DNA of 64,000 nt from Maritimibacter sp. (lineage in GTDB: Bacteria > Pseudomonadota > Alphaproteobacteria > Rhodobacterales > Rhodobacteraceae). Where the stretch lies: NCBI GenBank assembly GCA_017792445.1, contig CP051232.1:3756001-3820000 (forward strand), in the 5' to 3' direction. The notes beneath the pieces were generated by a model. The model did no database searches and was not told the DNA's origin. It saw only the letters and a list, made by a program, of their open reading frames with translations. Each line of letters begins with the position of its first letter. Positions within the stretch are counted from its first letter, which is position 1. The position numbers and the translations under genes are program-made. Below are positions 38,735 through 47,261 of this stretch, piece after piece.

Positions 38735-39742
38735 ATGCCCGTCATGAGCATTGCCCGATCCCCCCGTATCACCCTGAACCGGCGTCTTTTTCTGGCCGCC
38801 TCCACCGCCGCGATCGCCGCCCCGTCGCTGGCCCTTGCGCAAAGCTACCGGGCCACGGTGAACGACTATGCGGACCGGCTTCACTCGGTGATCGTGCGCC
38901 GCGACGACGAGGAGATCTACACAGAGACCTTCGGCGGCCGCGGGCCGGACGGGATCGCCAACGTCAAGTCGGTGTCGAAGTCGCTGGTGGCCCTGCTGAC
39001 CGGCATCGCCATCGACCGTGGGTTGATCGAGGGCACGGATGCGCGGGTGCTGCCGCTTCTGGGACGGCCCGAGACCGGGGACGCGCGGGACGCGCTGACC
39101 ATCGACCACCTTCTGACGATGCGGACCGGGCTGGAAAGCGTCTCGGGCGGCAACTACGGGGCGTGGGTGGCCAGCGGCGACTGGGTCGAGGACGCGTTGG
39201 GGCAGGATCTGGTCAGCACGCCCGGCGGACGATTCATCTATTCCACCGGCGGCTGGCACGTGCTGGGCGCGGTGCTGTCGCAGGTGACCGGGCAAAGCCT
39301 GCTGTCGCTGACGCGCGATTGGCTGGGCGCGCCGATGGGCGTCGACTTTGCGCCGTGGGTGCAGGACCCGCAGGGCCGCTACCTTGGCGGCAATGACATG
39401 GCGCTCAGCCCGCGCGGGCTGGCGCGGATCGGACAGATGGTGGTGGATGACGGCATCTGGCAGGGCGACCGCATCGTGCCCGCCGCGTGGCTTCAAACAA
39501 GCTGGGAGCCGCGCACCCGGTCGCCGTTCTCGGGCGACCAGTACGGTTATGGCTGGTTCCTGACCCGGATGGACAACGCACAGGCCGCCTATGCGCGCGG
39601 CTACGGCGGGCAGATGCTGGCGGTGGTCCCGTCGCGGCGGCTGGTCATCGCGATCACGTCGGATCCGTCGCAGCCGGCACGCTCGGCGGGGTATTTCGGC
39701 GACCTCAGGCGGCTGGTCGAGGCCATCGCCTCGGAAGTCTAG
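38735..39742 (+). CDS. Serine hydrolase of the beta-lactamase family, Tat-exported
   Basis: A 335-residue protein with a twin-arginine-type signal (NRRLFLAASTAAIAAPSLALAQ). The catalytic SxxK is in SVSKSLVAL near residue 84, with YST near 168 in the position of the second motif, and the C-terminal GYGWFL and GYGGQ segments of class C beta-lactamase-like esterases. It could be an esterase or a peptidoglycan enzyme; substrate unknown. ATG 38744 is an equally possible start. Confidence 0.88.
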   Translation: MPVMSIARSPRITLNRRLFLAASTAAIAAPSLALAQSYRATVNDYADRLHSVIVRRDDEEIYTETFGGRGPDGIANVKSVSKSLVALLTGIAIDRGLIEGTDARVLPLLGRPETGDARDALTIDHLLTMRTGLESVSGGNYGAWVASGDWVEDALGQDLVSTPGGRFIYSTGGWHVLGAVLSQVTGQSLLSLTRDWLGAPMGVDFAPWVQDPQGRYLGGNDMALSPRGLARIGQMVVDDGIWQGDRIVPAAWLQTSWEPRTRSPFSGDQYGYGWFLTRMDNAQAAYARGYGGQMLAVVPSRRLVIAITSDPSQPARSAGYFGDLRRLVEAIASEV

Positions 39743-39749
39743 CCGTAGT

Positions 39750-41792
39750 CTAGCCCCGCCGTCTGCGCCTGCGCCCGCCGTCCTCGCCGCCGCCGCCGAC
39801 GTTGAAGCTGACGTCGGGCAGGGTAGCCACCTCTTTCAGGTGCGGGAACGGCGCCGTGGCGTGCGGGATCGCGTTGGCGGCGACGAAGTGTTCCTGAAAG
39901 CGCGGCTCGATGGCGGTCTCGACCTTGTGGATCTGGTGCACGCGCTTCTCGATCTCGGCCCGCGCCCCGAGATTGCACAGCGCGATCCGCGCCCCGGTCC
40001 CGGCGGCGTTGCCGGCCGAGGTCACGCGGTCCAGCGCGCAGTCTGGGATCATCCCCAGCACCATCGCGTGCTTGGGCGAGATATGCGCGCCGAACGCCCC
40101 CGCCAGCACGACACGGTCCAACGTTTCGGTCTGCAACTCGTCCATCAGCAGGCGCGCGCCCGCATAAAGCGCCGATTTCGCCAGCTGGATCGCCCGGATG
40201 TCGCCCTGTGTGACGCTGATCAGCGGGCCGCCCTCGGCGCGGCCGTCGTGGATGACATAGGCGTGCGTCCGTCCCTCGGCGATGCAGCGTTCGGTGCCGG
40301 TCTGCGCGGCCGAGCCGATCAGCCCACGCGCGTCCAGAACGCCCGCCATGCGCATCTCGGCCACGGCCTCGATGATGCCGGATCCGCAGATGCCGGTGAC
40401 GCCGCTGGCCGCCGCCTGGGCAGCAAATCCGGCGTCATCCGACCACAGATCGCAGCCGATGATGCGAAAGCGCGGTTCCTTGGTGACGGGGTCGATCTCG
40501 ACCCGCTCGATGGCGCCCGGCGCGGCGCGCTGGCCGGAACTGATCTGCGCGCCCTCGAAGGCGGGGCCGGTGGGCGAGGAACAGGCCAGCACCCGGCGCT
40601 TGTCGCCCAGCTGGATCTCGGCATTGGTGCCGACATCGACGATCAGCACGAGGTCTTCGGATTTCCACGGCTCTTCGGCCAGCGCCACGGCGGCGGCGTC
40701 GGCGCCCACGTGGCCCGCGATGCAGGGCAGGATGTAGACGCGGGCCGAGGGGTTCATCTCGGTCAGGTCCAGCTCTGCCGCGTCGAGCGACAGCGAGTCC
40801 GAGGTCGCCAGCGCGAAGGGCGCCTGTCCCAGCTCTACCGGGTCGAGCCCCACCAGAAGATGGTGCATCACCGGGTTGCAGACAAAGACGGTTTCCATGA
40901 TCTGCGCCGCCGCGATGCCGCCCTCGGCAGCGATCTCGATCGTCAGGCGGTTGATCGCGTCGCGCACGGCCTTCGTCATCTCGACCGCGCCGCCTTCGTT
41001 CATCATCGCATAGGACACGCGGCTCATCAGGTCCTCGCCGAAGCGGATCTGCGGGTTCATCACCCCGGCGCTTGCCACGACCTCGCCGTTGCGCAGGTCG
41101 CACAGATGCGCCGCGATGGTGGTCGAGCCAAGGTCGATGGCCAGCCCGTACAGCCGCCCCTCCCAATAGCCGGGCCAGATGTCGAGGATACGCTCGCCCG
41201 CGTCGGCATGGCCCTTGTGCAGCGCGACAGTGACCTGCCAGTTCCCCTTGCGCAGCGCGGGCTGAAGCTTCGACAGGACGGGCAGGGGCACGCTCAGCCC
41301 CTCGGTTCCGATCTGCCACTGGTCCGCCAGCGCCCGCTTCAGCCGTTCGAGATCGCCCGAGGGCTCGTGCATGTCGGGTTCCTGCACCTCGACAAGATAC
41401 AGCCGCGTCGCCGGGTCCATGGTGATGTCACGTACCGCGGCGGCCTTGCGGACGACCTGCTTGTGCACCTGGCTTTCGGGAGGGACGTCGATCACCACGT
41501 CGGACTGGATCTGCGCCTGACAGCCCAGCCGGCGGCCCTCTTTCAGCCCGCGCACCCGGTCGTACCGCTCTTCGACCGCGTTCCACTCGGACAACGCGTC
41601 GGGCTTGACGGTGACGCCGTGTTTCGAGAACTCGCCGTAAGACGGGTTCACCTGACATTTCGAGCAGATACCGCGCCCGCCGCAGACCGAGTCGAGGTCG
41701 ACGCCAAGCTGCCGCGCGGCGGTCAGGACCGGGGTGCCAACGGGAAAGCGTCCGCGTTTGCCGGAGGGGGTGAAGATGACAAGCGGGTCCAT
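39750..41792 (-). CDS. Corrinoid activation-type protein: 2Fe-2S ferredoxin plus ASKHA domain
   Basis: A 680-residue protein. Residues 1-95 form a ferredoxin with the four cysteines in CGGRGICSKC and GCQAQ. The rest is the DUF4445/ASKHA ATPase region, with LYGLAIDLGSTTIAAHL and VLIVDVGTNAEIQLGDK, then VTGICGSGIIEAVAEM. Proteins of this shape reactivate the cobalt of corrinoid methyltransferase proteins by ATP-dependent reduction. No corrinoid protein or methyltransferase gene adjoins it here. The C-terminus is glycine- and arginine-rich. Confidence 0.9.
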   Translation of the reverse strand: MDPLVIFTPSGKRGRFPVGTPVLTAARQLGVDLDSVCGGRGICSKCQVNPSYGEFSKHGVTVKPDALSEWNAVEERYDRVRGLKEGRRLGCQAQIQSDVVIDVPPESQVHKQVVRKAAAVRDITMDPATRLYLVEVQEPDMHEPSGDLERLKRALADQWQIGTEGLSVPLPVLSKLQPALRKGNWQVTVALHKGHADAGERILDIWPGYWEGRLYGLAIDLGSTTIAAHLCDLRNGEVVASAGVMNPQIRFGEDLMSRVSYAMMNEGGAVEMTKAVRDAINRLTIEIAAEGGIAAAQIMETVFVCNPVMHHLLVGLDPVELGQAPFALATSDSLSLDAAELDLTEMNPSARVYILPCIAGHVGADAAAVALAEEPWKSEDLVLIVDVGTNAEIQLGDKRRVLACSSPTGPAFEGAQISSGQRAAPGAIERVEIDPVTKEPRFRIIGCDLWSDDAGFAAQAAASGVTGICGSGIIEAVAEMRMAGVLDARGLIGSAAQTGTERCIAEGRTHAYVIHDGRAEGGPLISVTQGDIRAIQLAKSALYAGARLLMDELQTETLDRVVLAGAFGAHISPKHAMVLGMIPDCALDRVTSAGNAAGTGARIALCNLGARAEIEKRVHQIHKVETAIEPRFQEHFVAANAIPHATAPFPHLKEVATLPDVSFNVGGGGEDGGRRRRRRG

Positions 41793-41898
41793 GGCGCCTC
41801 GGACGGTTGCTGCGTCCGGCGGAGCATAGCGGCTTGGCGCGCGAGGGAAAGATGAGGCGGGCGGGAATGTTTGCCCGCCCGACCTTGCAACGGGGTGG

Positions 41899-43758
41899 CT
41901 ACCGCAGGGCGCCCGCGGCCTTCAGAGCCTCGTACTTGTCCTGATCCCACCACCAGTAGTTGACGCCCCGGTCGTATTCCGGCTTCTCGTCCGGCATGCC
42001 GAACACGTCCCAGTAGGCCATCCAGTGCGTGCCCTTGTACCAGTTCGGCACCCAGATGTGCTTGGCCCGCAGAACCCGGTCCAGCGCCTTCACCCGCGCC
42101 GTCATCGACGGCAGGTCCCCGGCGGCGATGATCTGCTCGATCAGCGCGTCGACCACCGGATCTGACACGCCGGCAAGGTTCAGAGTGCCGGGCTGTTCCG
42201 CCCCGCGCGAGCCGAACAGGGTACGCAGTTCGATCGAGGGGCGCAGCGGCAGCACGACGCGGGCCATCATGATGTCGAAATCGAAGTTCTGCTGCCGCTC
42301 GACCTCTTGCGCCGGGTCGACGCGGGCATAGATCGCGTCGATCCCCACACGTTTCATGTTCTCGATGAACGGCAGGATGATCCGCTCAAGCGAGGCGCTG
42401 TCCGAGATGAACTCGACCTGCAGCCGCTCTCCGGCCTCGTTCACGCGGATGCCATCGGGGCCGACGGTCCATCCGGCCTCGTCCAGCAGGGCCGAGGCGG
42501 CGCGGATCGCGCTGCGGTCCAGTTTGCCCTCGCCCGAAAAGACCGCGGGCGTCACGGCGGGCTCGGTGAAGATCGTCTCGGGAAGCTGGTCGCGGAACTC
42601 TTCCAGGACGGCCAGTTCGTCGCCTTCGGGCAGCCCTTCGGCCTGCAGGTCCGAGTTTTCCCAGAAGCTGTCAGAGCGGTTGTAAAGCCCGTAGAACAGC
42701 GTCTTGTTGGTCCATTCGAAGTTGAACATCATGCCGATGGCTTCGCGGACGCGGGCGTCCTGAAACTTCTCGCGGCGCAGGTTCATGTAGAAGCCCTGCG
42801 CCCCGGACGAGCGGCCGTCGGGGATCGTCTCCATCTTCACCCAGCCGTTGTCGATCGCCGGGAAATCATAGGAGGTGGCCCAGATCGCCGAGGTGAACTC
42901 CTCTTGCAGCAGGTACTCGCCCGCCTTGAACGCCTCGAACTGGGCGGTGCGGTCGGCGAAGTACTCGTAGGTGTAGCAGTCGAAGTTGTCCTTGCCGATG
43001 GTCACCGGCAGGTCCGCGCCCCAGTAGTCGGGGTCCTTGCAATAGGTGATCGTGCGCCCGGGGCTGACCCGTTCGACCCGAAACCGGCCCGAGGTCACGG
43101 GGGCGTCGAGCGTGGATTCGTCGAACGGAACGTCGGCGTAGTAATGTTCGGCGAGGATCGGCAACTCCGCGGCCAGCGCCGGCAGGTCGCGGGTGGCCGC
43201 GCCTTCGGCGAAGGTGAATTTCACCGTGTGGGCGTCCAGCGCCTCGGCGCTTTCGATGTCCTCGAACAGGATGCGGTAATAGGGTTCGGCCTGTGTCTTG
43301 AACATCTCGAGCGAGAAGACGACGTCCGACGCCTCGATCGGCTCGCCATCGGAAAACCGCGCTTCGGGGCGCATGTTGAAGGTGGCCCAGCTTCGGTCGT
43401 CCGGATACTCGACGCTTTCGGCCACCAGCGCGTAGAACGACGCGGGCTCGTCCCACGACTGCACCATCAGGCTGTCGTGCAGCCGCTCCAGCCCCTGCGC
43501 CGGTTCGCCCTTCAGGATGAACATGTTGAGGCTGTCGAACGTGTTCGACGCCAGCGTGCCCCGGAATGTCATCGTGCCGCCCTGCGGCGCGTCGGGATTC
43601 ACGTAATCGAAATAAGGGAAATCCGCCGGGTATTTCAGGTCTCCGAACGGCGACAGGCCATGCGAGACGATGGTGTCCTGCGCCTGTACCGAAAGCGGCA
43701 GGGCCAGAACGAGTGCGGGGGCGAGGGCGGCGAGAAACGCCGGGCGCGATATGGTCAT
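41899..43758 (-). CDS. YejA-like family 5 extracellular solute-binding protein
   Basis: A 619-residue periplasmic binding protein with signal peptide MTISRPAFLAALAPALVLALPLSVQAQ. The N-terminal pattern HGLSPFGDLKYPADFPYFDYVNPDAPQGG and the late block GVNYWWWDQDKY are those of the YejA subgroup (oligopeptide and microcin C uptake). No permease or ATPase genes are next to it. Start ATG 43758 follows CAGGGAGCCCC. Substrate unknown. Confidence 0.92.
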   Translation of the reverse strand: MTISRPAFLAALAPALVLALPLSVQAQDTIVSHGLSPFGDLKYPADFPYFDYVNPDAPQGGTMTFRGTLASNTFDSLNMFILKGEPAQGLERLHDSLMVQSWDEPASFYALVAESVEYPDDRSWATFNMRPEARFSDGEPIEASDVVFSLEMFKTQAEPYYRILFEDIESAEALDAHTVKFTFAEGAATRDLPALAAELPILAEHYYADVPFDESTLDAPVTSGRFRVERVSPGRTITYCKDPDYWGADLPVTIGKDNFDCYTYEYFADRTAQFEAFKAGEYLLQEEFTSAIWATSYDFPAIDNGWVKMETIPDGRSSGAQGFYMNLRREKFQDARVREAIGMMFNFEWTNKTLFYGLYNRSDSFWENSDLQAEGLPEGDELAVLEEFRDQLPETIFTEPAVTPAVFSGEGKLDRSAIRAASALLDEAGWTVGPDGIRVNEAGERLQVEFISDSASLERIILPFIENMKRVGIDAIYARVDPAQEVERQQNFDFDIMMARVVLPLRPSIELRTLFGSRGAEQPGTLNLAGVSDPVVDALIEQIIAAGDLPSMTARVKALDRVLRAKHIWVPNWYKGTHWMAYWDVFGMPDEKPEYDRGVNYWWWDQDKYEALKAAGALR

Positions 43759-43856
43759 GGGGCTCCCTGGTGTCTGCGGTTTCAAGACACTGTACCGGGT
43801 TTCGTCCGGCGTGGAAGCGGGGTGCGGTGTCACGTTTGCCGGAGGTGCCGCCGGGC

Positions 43857-43915
43857 GGGGGCTCTGCCCCCATCGCCTTCGGCGATTCCCCCGGGATATT
43901 TCCGGACCAAAGAAG
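43857..43915 (-). repeat. Structured intergenic element with leader and two hairpins (copy 3)
   Basis: On the minus strand: leader CTTCTTTGGTCCGG then AAATATCCC (43915-43893), hairpin ATCGCC-GAA-GGCGAT (43886-43872) and hairpin GGGGGC-AGA-GCCCCC (43871-43857). It starts 5 bases after the stop of the CDP-alcohol phosphatidyltransferase gene at 43921, in the same direction. Confidence 0.75.
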
Positions 43916-43920
43916 CCGGA

Positions 43921-44532
43921 TCAGTTCCCGGCGCGGTCGATCTCGCGCAGGATCGCGGCGGCGCGGCGGGCGCGTTGCAGGGCGGTCAGGTGACACAGCG
44001 CGGCATAGAGCCCAAGACCCCACGGCAGCACCCAGTCCCACGGCAGCAGGCCCGCCAGCAGCAGCAGGACGCAGGTGTAGATGATCCGCTCCAGCCGCTC
44101 GAACGCGTCGGGCCACGCGGTGTTGGACACCGGCGTCTCGATGGCGGTGCGGGCCTTGGCGTAGCTGGTGATCATCGCACCCGAAAAGCCCAGCAGCACC
44201 AGCGCCCAGTAGCCGGTGACCCAGCCGATGGCGAGGGCCACGACGAGTTCCTGATAGCGGTCGACCATCGCGTCGAAATAGCCGCCCAGCTTGCTGGACA
44301 GCCCCGTCTGCCGCGCCACCGCACCGTCCAGCGCGTCGAACACGAAGGTGCAGGCCAGCGTCAGCGCGTAGATCCAGTGCGACTGGTGCCAGAGATAGGC
44401 CGCCGAGACCGCGACGAGCAGCACAAGGCCCGCGCCCGTCACCTGGTTCGGGGTGAACCCGGCGCGGGCAAGGGGGCGGGCCAACGCCTCCCACATCGGG
44501 TCGATCACGTCCTTCATCAGCCCGTCGATCAT
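43921..44532 (-). CDS. CDP-alcohol phosphatidyltransferase (copy A)
   Basis: A 203-residue membrane enzyme with about five transmembrane helices. The full family signature is present: DALDGAVARQTGLSSKLGGYFDAMVDR (pattern DxxDGxxAR...GxxxDxxxD). It moves a phospho-alcohol from a CDP-linked donor to an acceptor. Its start overlaps the stop of the FGGY kinase by four bases (ATGA), so its acceptor or donor may derive from the polyol phosphate made by that kinase. A second family member sits at 49488. Confidence 0.9.
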   Translation of the reverse strand: MIDGLMKDVIDPMWEALARPLARAGFTPNQVTGAGLVLLVAVSAAYLWHQSHWIYALTLACTFVFDALDGAVARQTGLSSKLGGYFDAMVDRYQELVVALAIGWVTGYWALVLLGFSGAMITSYAKARTAIETPVSNTAWPDAFERLERIIYTCVLLLLAGLLPWDWVLPWGLGLYAALCHLTALQRARRAAAILREIDRAGN

Positions 44533-46082
44533 GCCGCGCCCTGTCGTTTGTAGAGTTTCACCAGCGCCTTGCGGATGTGTTTCAGATCGTCATAGCGGCG
44601 CGCCATCAGGTCGCGCTGCTGCGGGTCTGGCTCGATCACCGGGGCGTCACTTTCGGCCAGCGTGGCGGCGGCGTCCCAGACCGAGGCCGACCAGCCCATC
44701 GCGGGCGCCGCCATCGCCGCCGCGCCGCGCATCCCGGCATAGGCGGTGTCGCGCACCTGCACGGGACGGTCCAGCGCCGCGGCCAGCGCGCGGACCAAAT
44801 GCGGGTTCGCCACCGCGCCGCCCACCAGCGGCAGCGGGCCGTCGGTGCGCGCGCCGCGTTCCTTCTTCACAAGGTCGTAGACCCAGCGGGTGTTCAGCGC
44901 CACGCCCTCGGTCACCGCGCGTTTCATCTCGGGCGGGCCGTGGCGCAGGTTCAGCCCGTGGAAGGCGCCGCGCAGGCGTTCCTCGTCCACCGGAACCCGC
45001 TCGCCCGCCAGCCACGGCAGGAAGTACGGGTCGTCCGGCGCCGGCGCGCCGATCTCGCGGTAGAAGGCGGCGAGCGCTGCGTCGTCGTCGGACTGGCCGA
45101 AGGTGCGGGCCAGCCACGCCATCGCGGACCCCGCGACCTCTTGCGTGGCGATCAGCAGGGGACGGTGGTCGATCGACGAGGTGATCGTGGCGTAGGCGGC
45201 GAAGGCGTTCAGCACGCGGCGGTCGAAGAAGCCCGACACCCACGACGAGGTCGAGACGCACAGGTGCAGCGCTCCGTCCGCCACCGCGCCCGAGCCGATG
45301 GCGGTCACGCTGACGTCGCCGCCGCCGCCCAGCACCGGGGTGCCGGGACGCAGGCCAAGCTGCCCCGCCGCCTGCGCGGTCAGCCCGTCGACCACCGCCG
45401 CACCGTCGACGATGCGGGGCAGGCGGTCCAGCGGGATGCCGTAATGCGCGGCAAGATCGGGCGACCAGCCCTCGCGCCCGCGCCGGGTGTCCATCAGCCA
45501 CGTCAGGTTGGCGCTGTCGGCGGTGGTCGTGACCGCGCCGGTGGCGCGCAGGATCAGCCAGTCCTTCACGTCCAGCAGATGCGCGGTGCGGGCATAGACC
45601 TCGGACTCGTTGGCGGCGACCCACAGCATCTTGCCGGGCGGGTCCATGCCGTTGTGCGAGGGCGCGCCGTTCGCAAGACGGATCGAGCGGGCGAGGAACC
45701 GCGCGCCATAGCCCGCGACCTTCGGAAAGCCGCCCGTCTTGCCCCGGATCAGCGCGGCAGAGCGCTTGTCGAGCCAGACCATCGCCGGGCGCAGCGGGTG
45801 CCCGGCCTCATCGGCGCAGACCAGCCCGCACATCTGCGCGGCGAAGACCACGGCGCCGGTGCGGGCGGGCAGGTCGGGAATTTCGGCCCCCAGCCGCGCG
45901 ATGCCGCGGGCCAGCGCCGACCACCAGTCCTCGGGCATCTGCTCGGCCCGGCTTTGCGCGGGAAGGTGCAGCGGATAGCGCTCGGTCACCGAGGCCAGCA
46001 CCTTCAGATCCGGCCCGACGGCCCCGATCTTGACGCCCGAAGTGCCGAAATCGGCGGCGAGGATCAGGTCGGGGTCGGTCAC
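44529..46082 (-). CDS. FGGY-family carbohydrate/polyol kinase
   Basis: A 517-residue sugar kinase with ILAADFGTSGVKIGAVG at the N-terminal ATP-binding loop and GGGGDVSVTAIGSGAV and LVGGAVANPHLVRALAAALDRPV near the end. Substrates in this family include xylulose, glycerol, erythritol and ribulose; none can be chosen from sequence. The start GTG 46082 is preferred because a longer frame would overlap the divergent Stealth gene. Operon with the CDP-alcohol phosphatidyltransferase. Confidence 0.9.
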   Translation of the reverse strand: MTDPDLILAADFGTSGVKIGAVGPDLKVLASVTERYPLHLPAQSRAEQMPEDWWSALARGIARLGAEIPDLPARTGAVVFAAQMCGLVCADEAGHPLRPAMVWLDKRSAALIRGKTGGFPKVAGYGARFLARSIRLANGAPSHNGMDPPGKMLWVAANESEVYARTAHLLDVKDWLILRATGAVTTTADSANLTWLMDTRRGREGWSPDLAAHYGIPLDRLPRIVDGAAVVDGLTAQAAGQLGLRPGTPVLGGGGDVSVTAIGSGAVADGALHLCVSTSSWVSGFFDRRVLNAFAAYATITSSIDHRPLLIATQEVAGSAMAWLARTFGQSDDDAALAAFYREIGAPAPDDPYFLPWLAGERVPVDEERLRGAFHGLNLRHGPPEMKRAVTEGVALNTRWVYDLVKKERGARTDGPLPLVGGAVANPHLVRALAAALDRPVQVRDTAYAGMRGAAAMAAPAMGWSASVWDAAATLAESDAPVIEPDPQQRDLMARRYDDLKHIRKALVKLYKRQGAA

Positions 46083-46188
46083 GCGGGCGGTCGTCCTGCT
46101 GGGGCTTGCCGGATTGGGGTGCCACGCAGTCGCGCGTTTGGCAACACCCGGGCTTGCAATCGCCGCCCGGCTTGCCGAAAGGAAAGAC

Positions 46189-47136
46189 ATGAAGCCGATG
46201 GACATAGTCTACACCTGGGTCGACGACAGCTTTCCGGGATACCTGGAAGAGCTGAACCGCTACGCGGACGATCCGCGCGACCTGAACCCCAACCGCACCC
46301 GCGACAATCTGGAGGTCGTGCGCTTCTCGATGCGGTCGGTGGCGCGGAACTGTCCCTGGGTGCGGCGGATCCATTTCGTCACCTGCCGCCCGCAGGTTCC
46401 GGCTTGGCTGGACAGCGCGCATCCGATGATCCGGGTCGTCCACCACGATCAGCTGATGCGGGCCGAGATCCTTCCGACCTACAATTCCTTCTGCATTGTC
46501 AGTCATTTGCACCTGCTTCCAGATGTGACGGATCAATTCGTCTACATGGAGGACGACATGCTGGCGATGGCGCCGGGCATGGTGGATGCGCTGTTCGCCG
46601 AAGACGGCCGCCCGCAGGCGCATCTTCAGCCGCTGCGCATCAAGCGGGACCTCGACCCGGCGAAGGCCAGCCCGTGGAACCTTGCTCTGGCCACCGCCGA
46701 CCGGGCGCTGGCGGCGCGGTTCGGGGGCGCCGAGGCGCGGCGGCACATGATCCACGGGCCACAGGTGATGGACGTGGCGAACAGTCGCGCAATGTGCGCC
46801 GACTTCGCGGACGAGATCGCGACGACGCGTGCGTCGCGGTTCCGGGGCGGCGACAACGTGCCGCCCGAGGTGCTGAACCAGCACTACGGGATCGAGACCG
46901 GCGCCTTCGCAGAGGCGGGTTGGAGCCTGAGCAACGATCTGCAAGGCTATGTCTCGATTGAGAATTTCGCGCCTTGGACGTGGTGGCAGCTGAAGCGGAT
47001 CAACGCGCGGAAGCCCTTGTCGATCACGCTGAACGACAGCTTCGGCGACCGGCCGAACCCGCGTGTCGTGGCAATGGTACGGGCGCAGCTGGAGCGCTGG
47101 TTCCCGGAACCCGCGCCGTGGGAGCGCGATGCGTAG
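46189..47136 (+). CDS. Stealth-family phosphotransferase
   Basis: A 315-residue protein of the Stealth family, which transfers hexose-1-phosphate (phosphodiester linkages in capsules). It opens with the CR1 block MDIVYTWVDDSFPGYLEEL, followed by the R.RDNLEVVRFSMRSVARNCPWVRRIHFVTCRPQVPAWLD segment and the CR2-type FVYMEDDMLAMAP, then HGPQVMDVANSRAM. It could add a phospho-sugar to a glycan or a lipid head group. GGAAAG precedes ATG 46189. Divergent from the kinase gene. Confidence 0.88.
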   Translation: MKPMDIVYTWVDDSFPGYLEELNRYADDPRDLNPNRTRDNLEVVRFSMRSVARNCPWVRRIHFVTCRPQVPAWLDSAHPMIRVVHHDQLMRAEILPTYNSFCIVSHLHLLPDVTDQFVYMEDDMLAMAPGMVDALFAEDGRPQAHLQPLRIKRDLDPAKASPWNLALATADRALAARFGGAEARRHMIHGPQVMDVANSRAMCADFADEIATTRASRFRGGDNVPPEVLNQHYGIETGAFAEAGWSLSNDLQGYVSIENFAPWTWWQLKRINARKPLSITLNDSFGDRPNPRVVAMVRAQLERWFPEPAPWERDA

Positions 47137-47161
47137 CCTTCGGGCCATTGCGTCCGGAGGC

Positions 47162-47209
47162 GGATTTTTCTAGAAAAATCCAAGAAGCACGATCTTCTGG
47201 AAGATCGTG
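47162..47209. repeat. Two adjacent perfect palindromes after the Stealth gene
   Basis: GGATTTTTCTAGAAAAATCC (47162-47181) is a perfect palindrome. Six bases on, CACGATCTTC (47188-47197) pairs perfectly with GAAGATCGTG (47200-47209). The same design occurs near 23.36 kb. They may end transcription of the Stealth gene, or belong to a dispersed family. Confidence 0.85.
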
Positions 47210-47261
47210 AAGATCAGGATTGTCCAAGGAATCCTGTGACCTCCAGCCGGGAGCGTCCGTC

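Noticed and set aside
46030-46188. Longer N-terminus of the Stealth protein
   Set aside because: The upstream in-frame stretch lies over the antisense of the kinase start; the conserved MDIVYTWVDDSF start is at ATG 46189.
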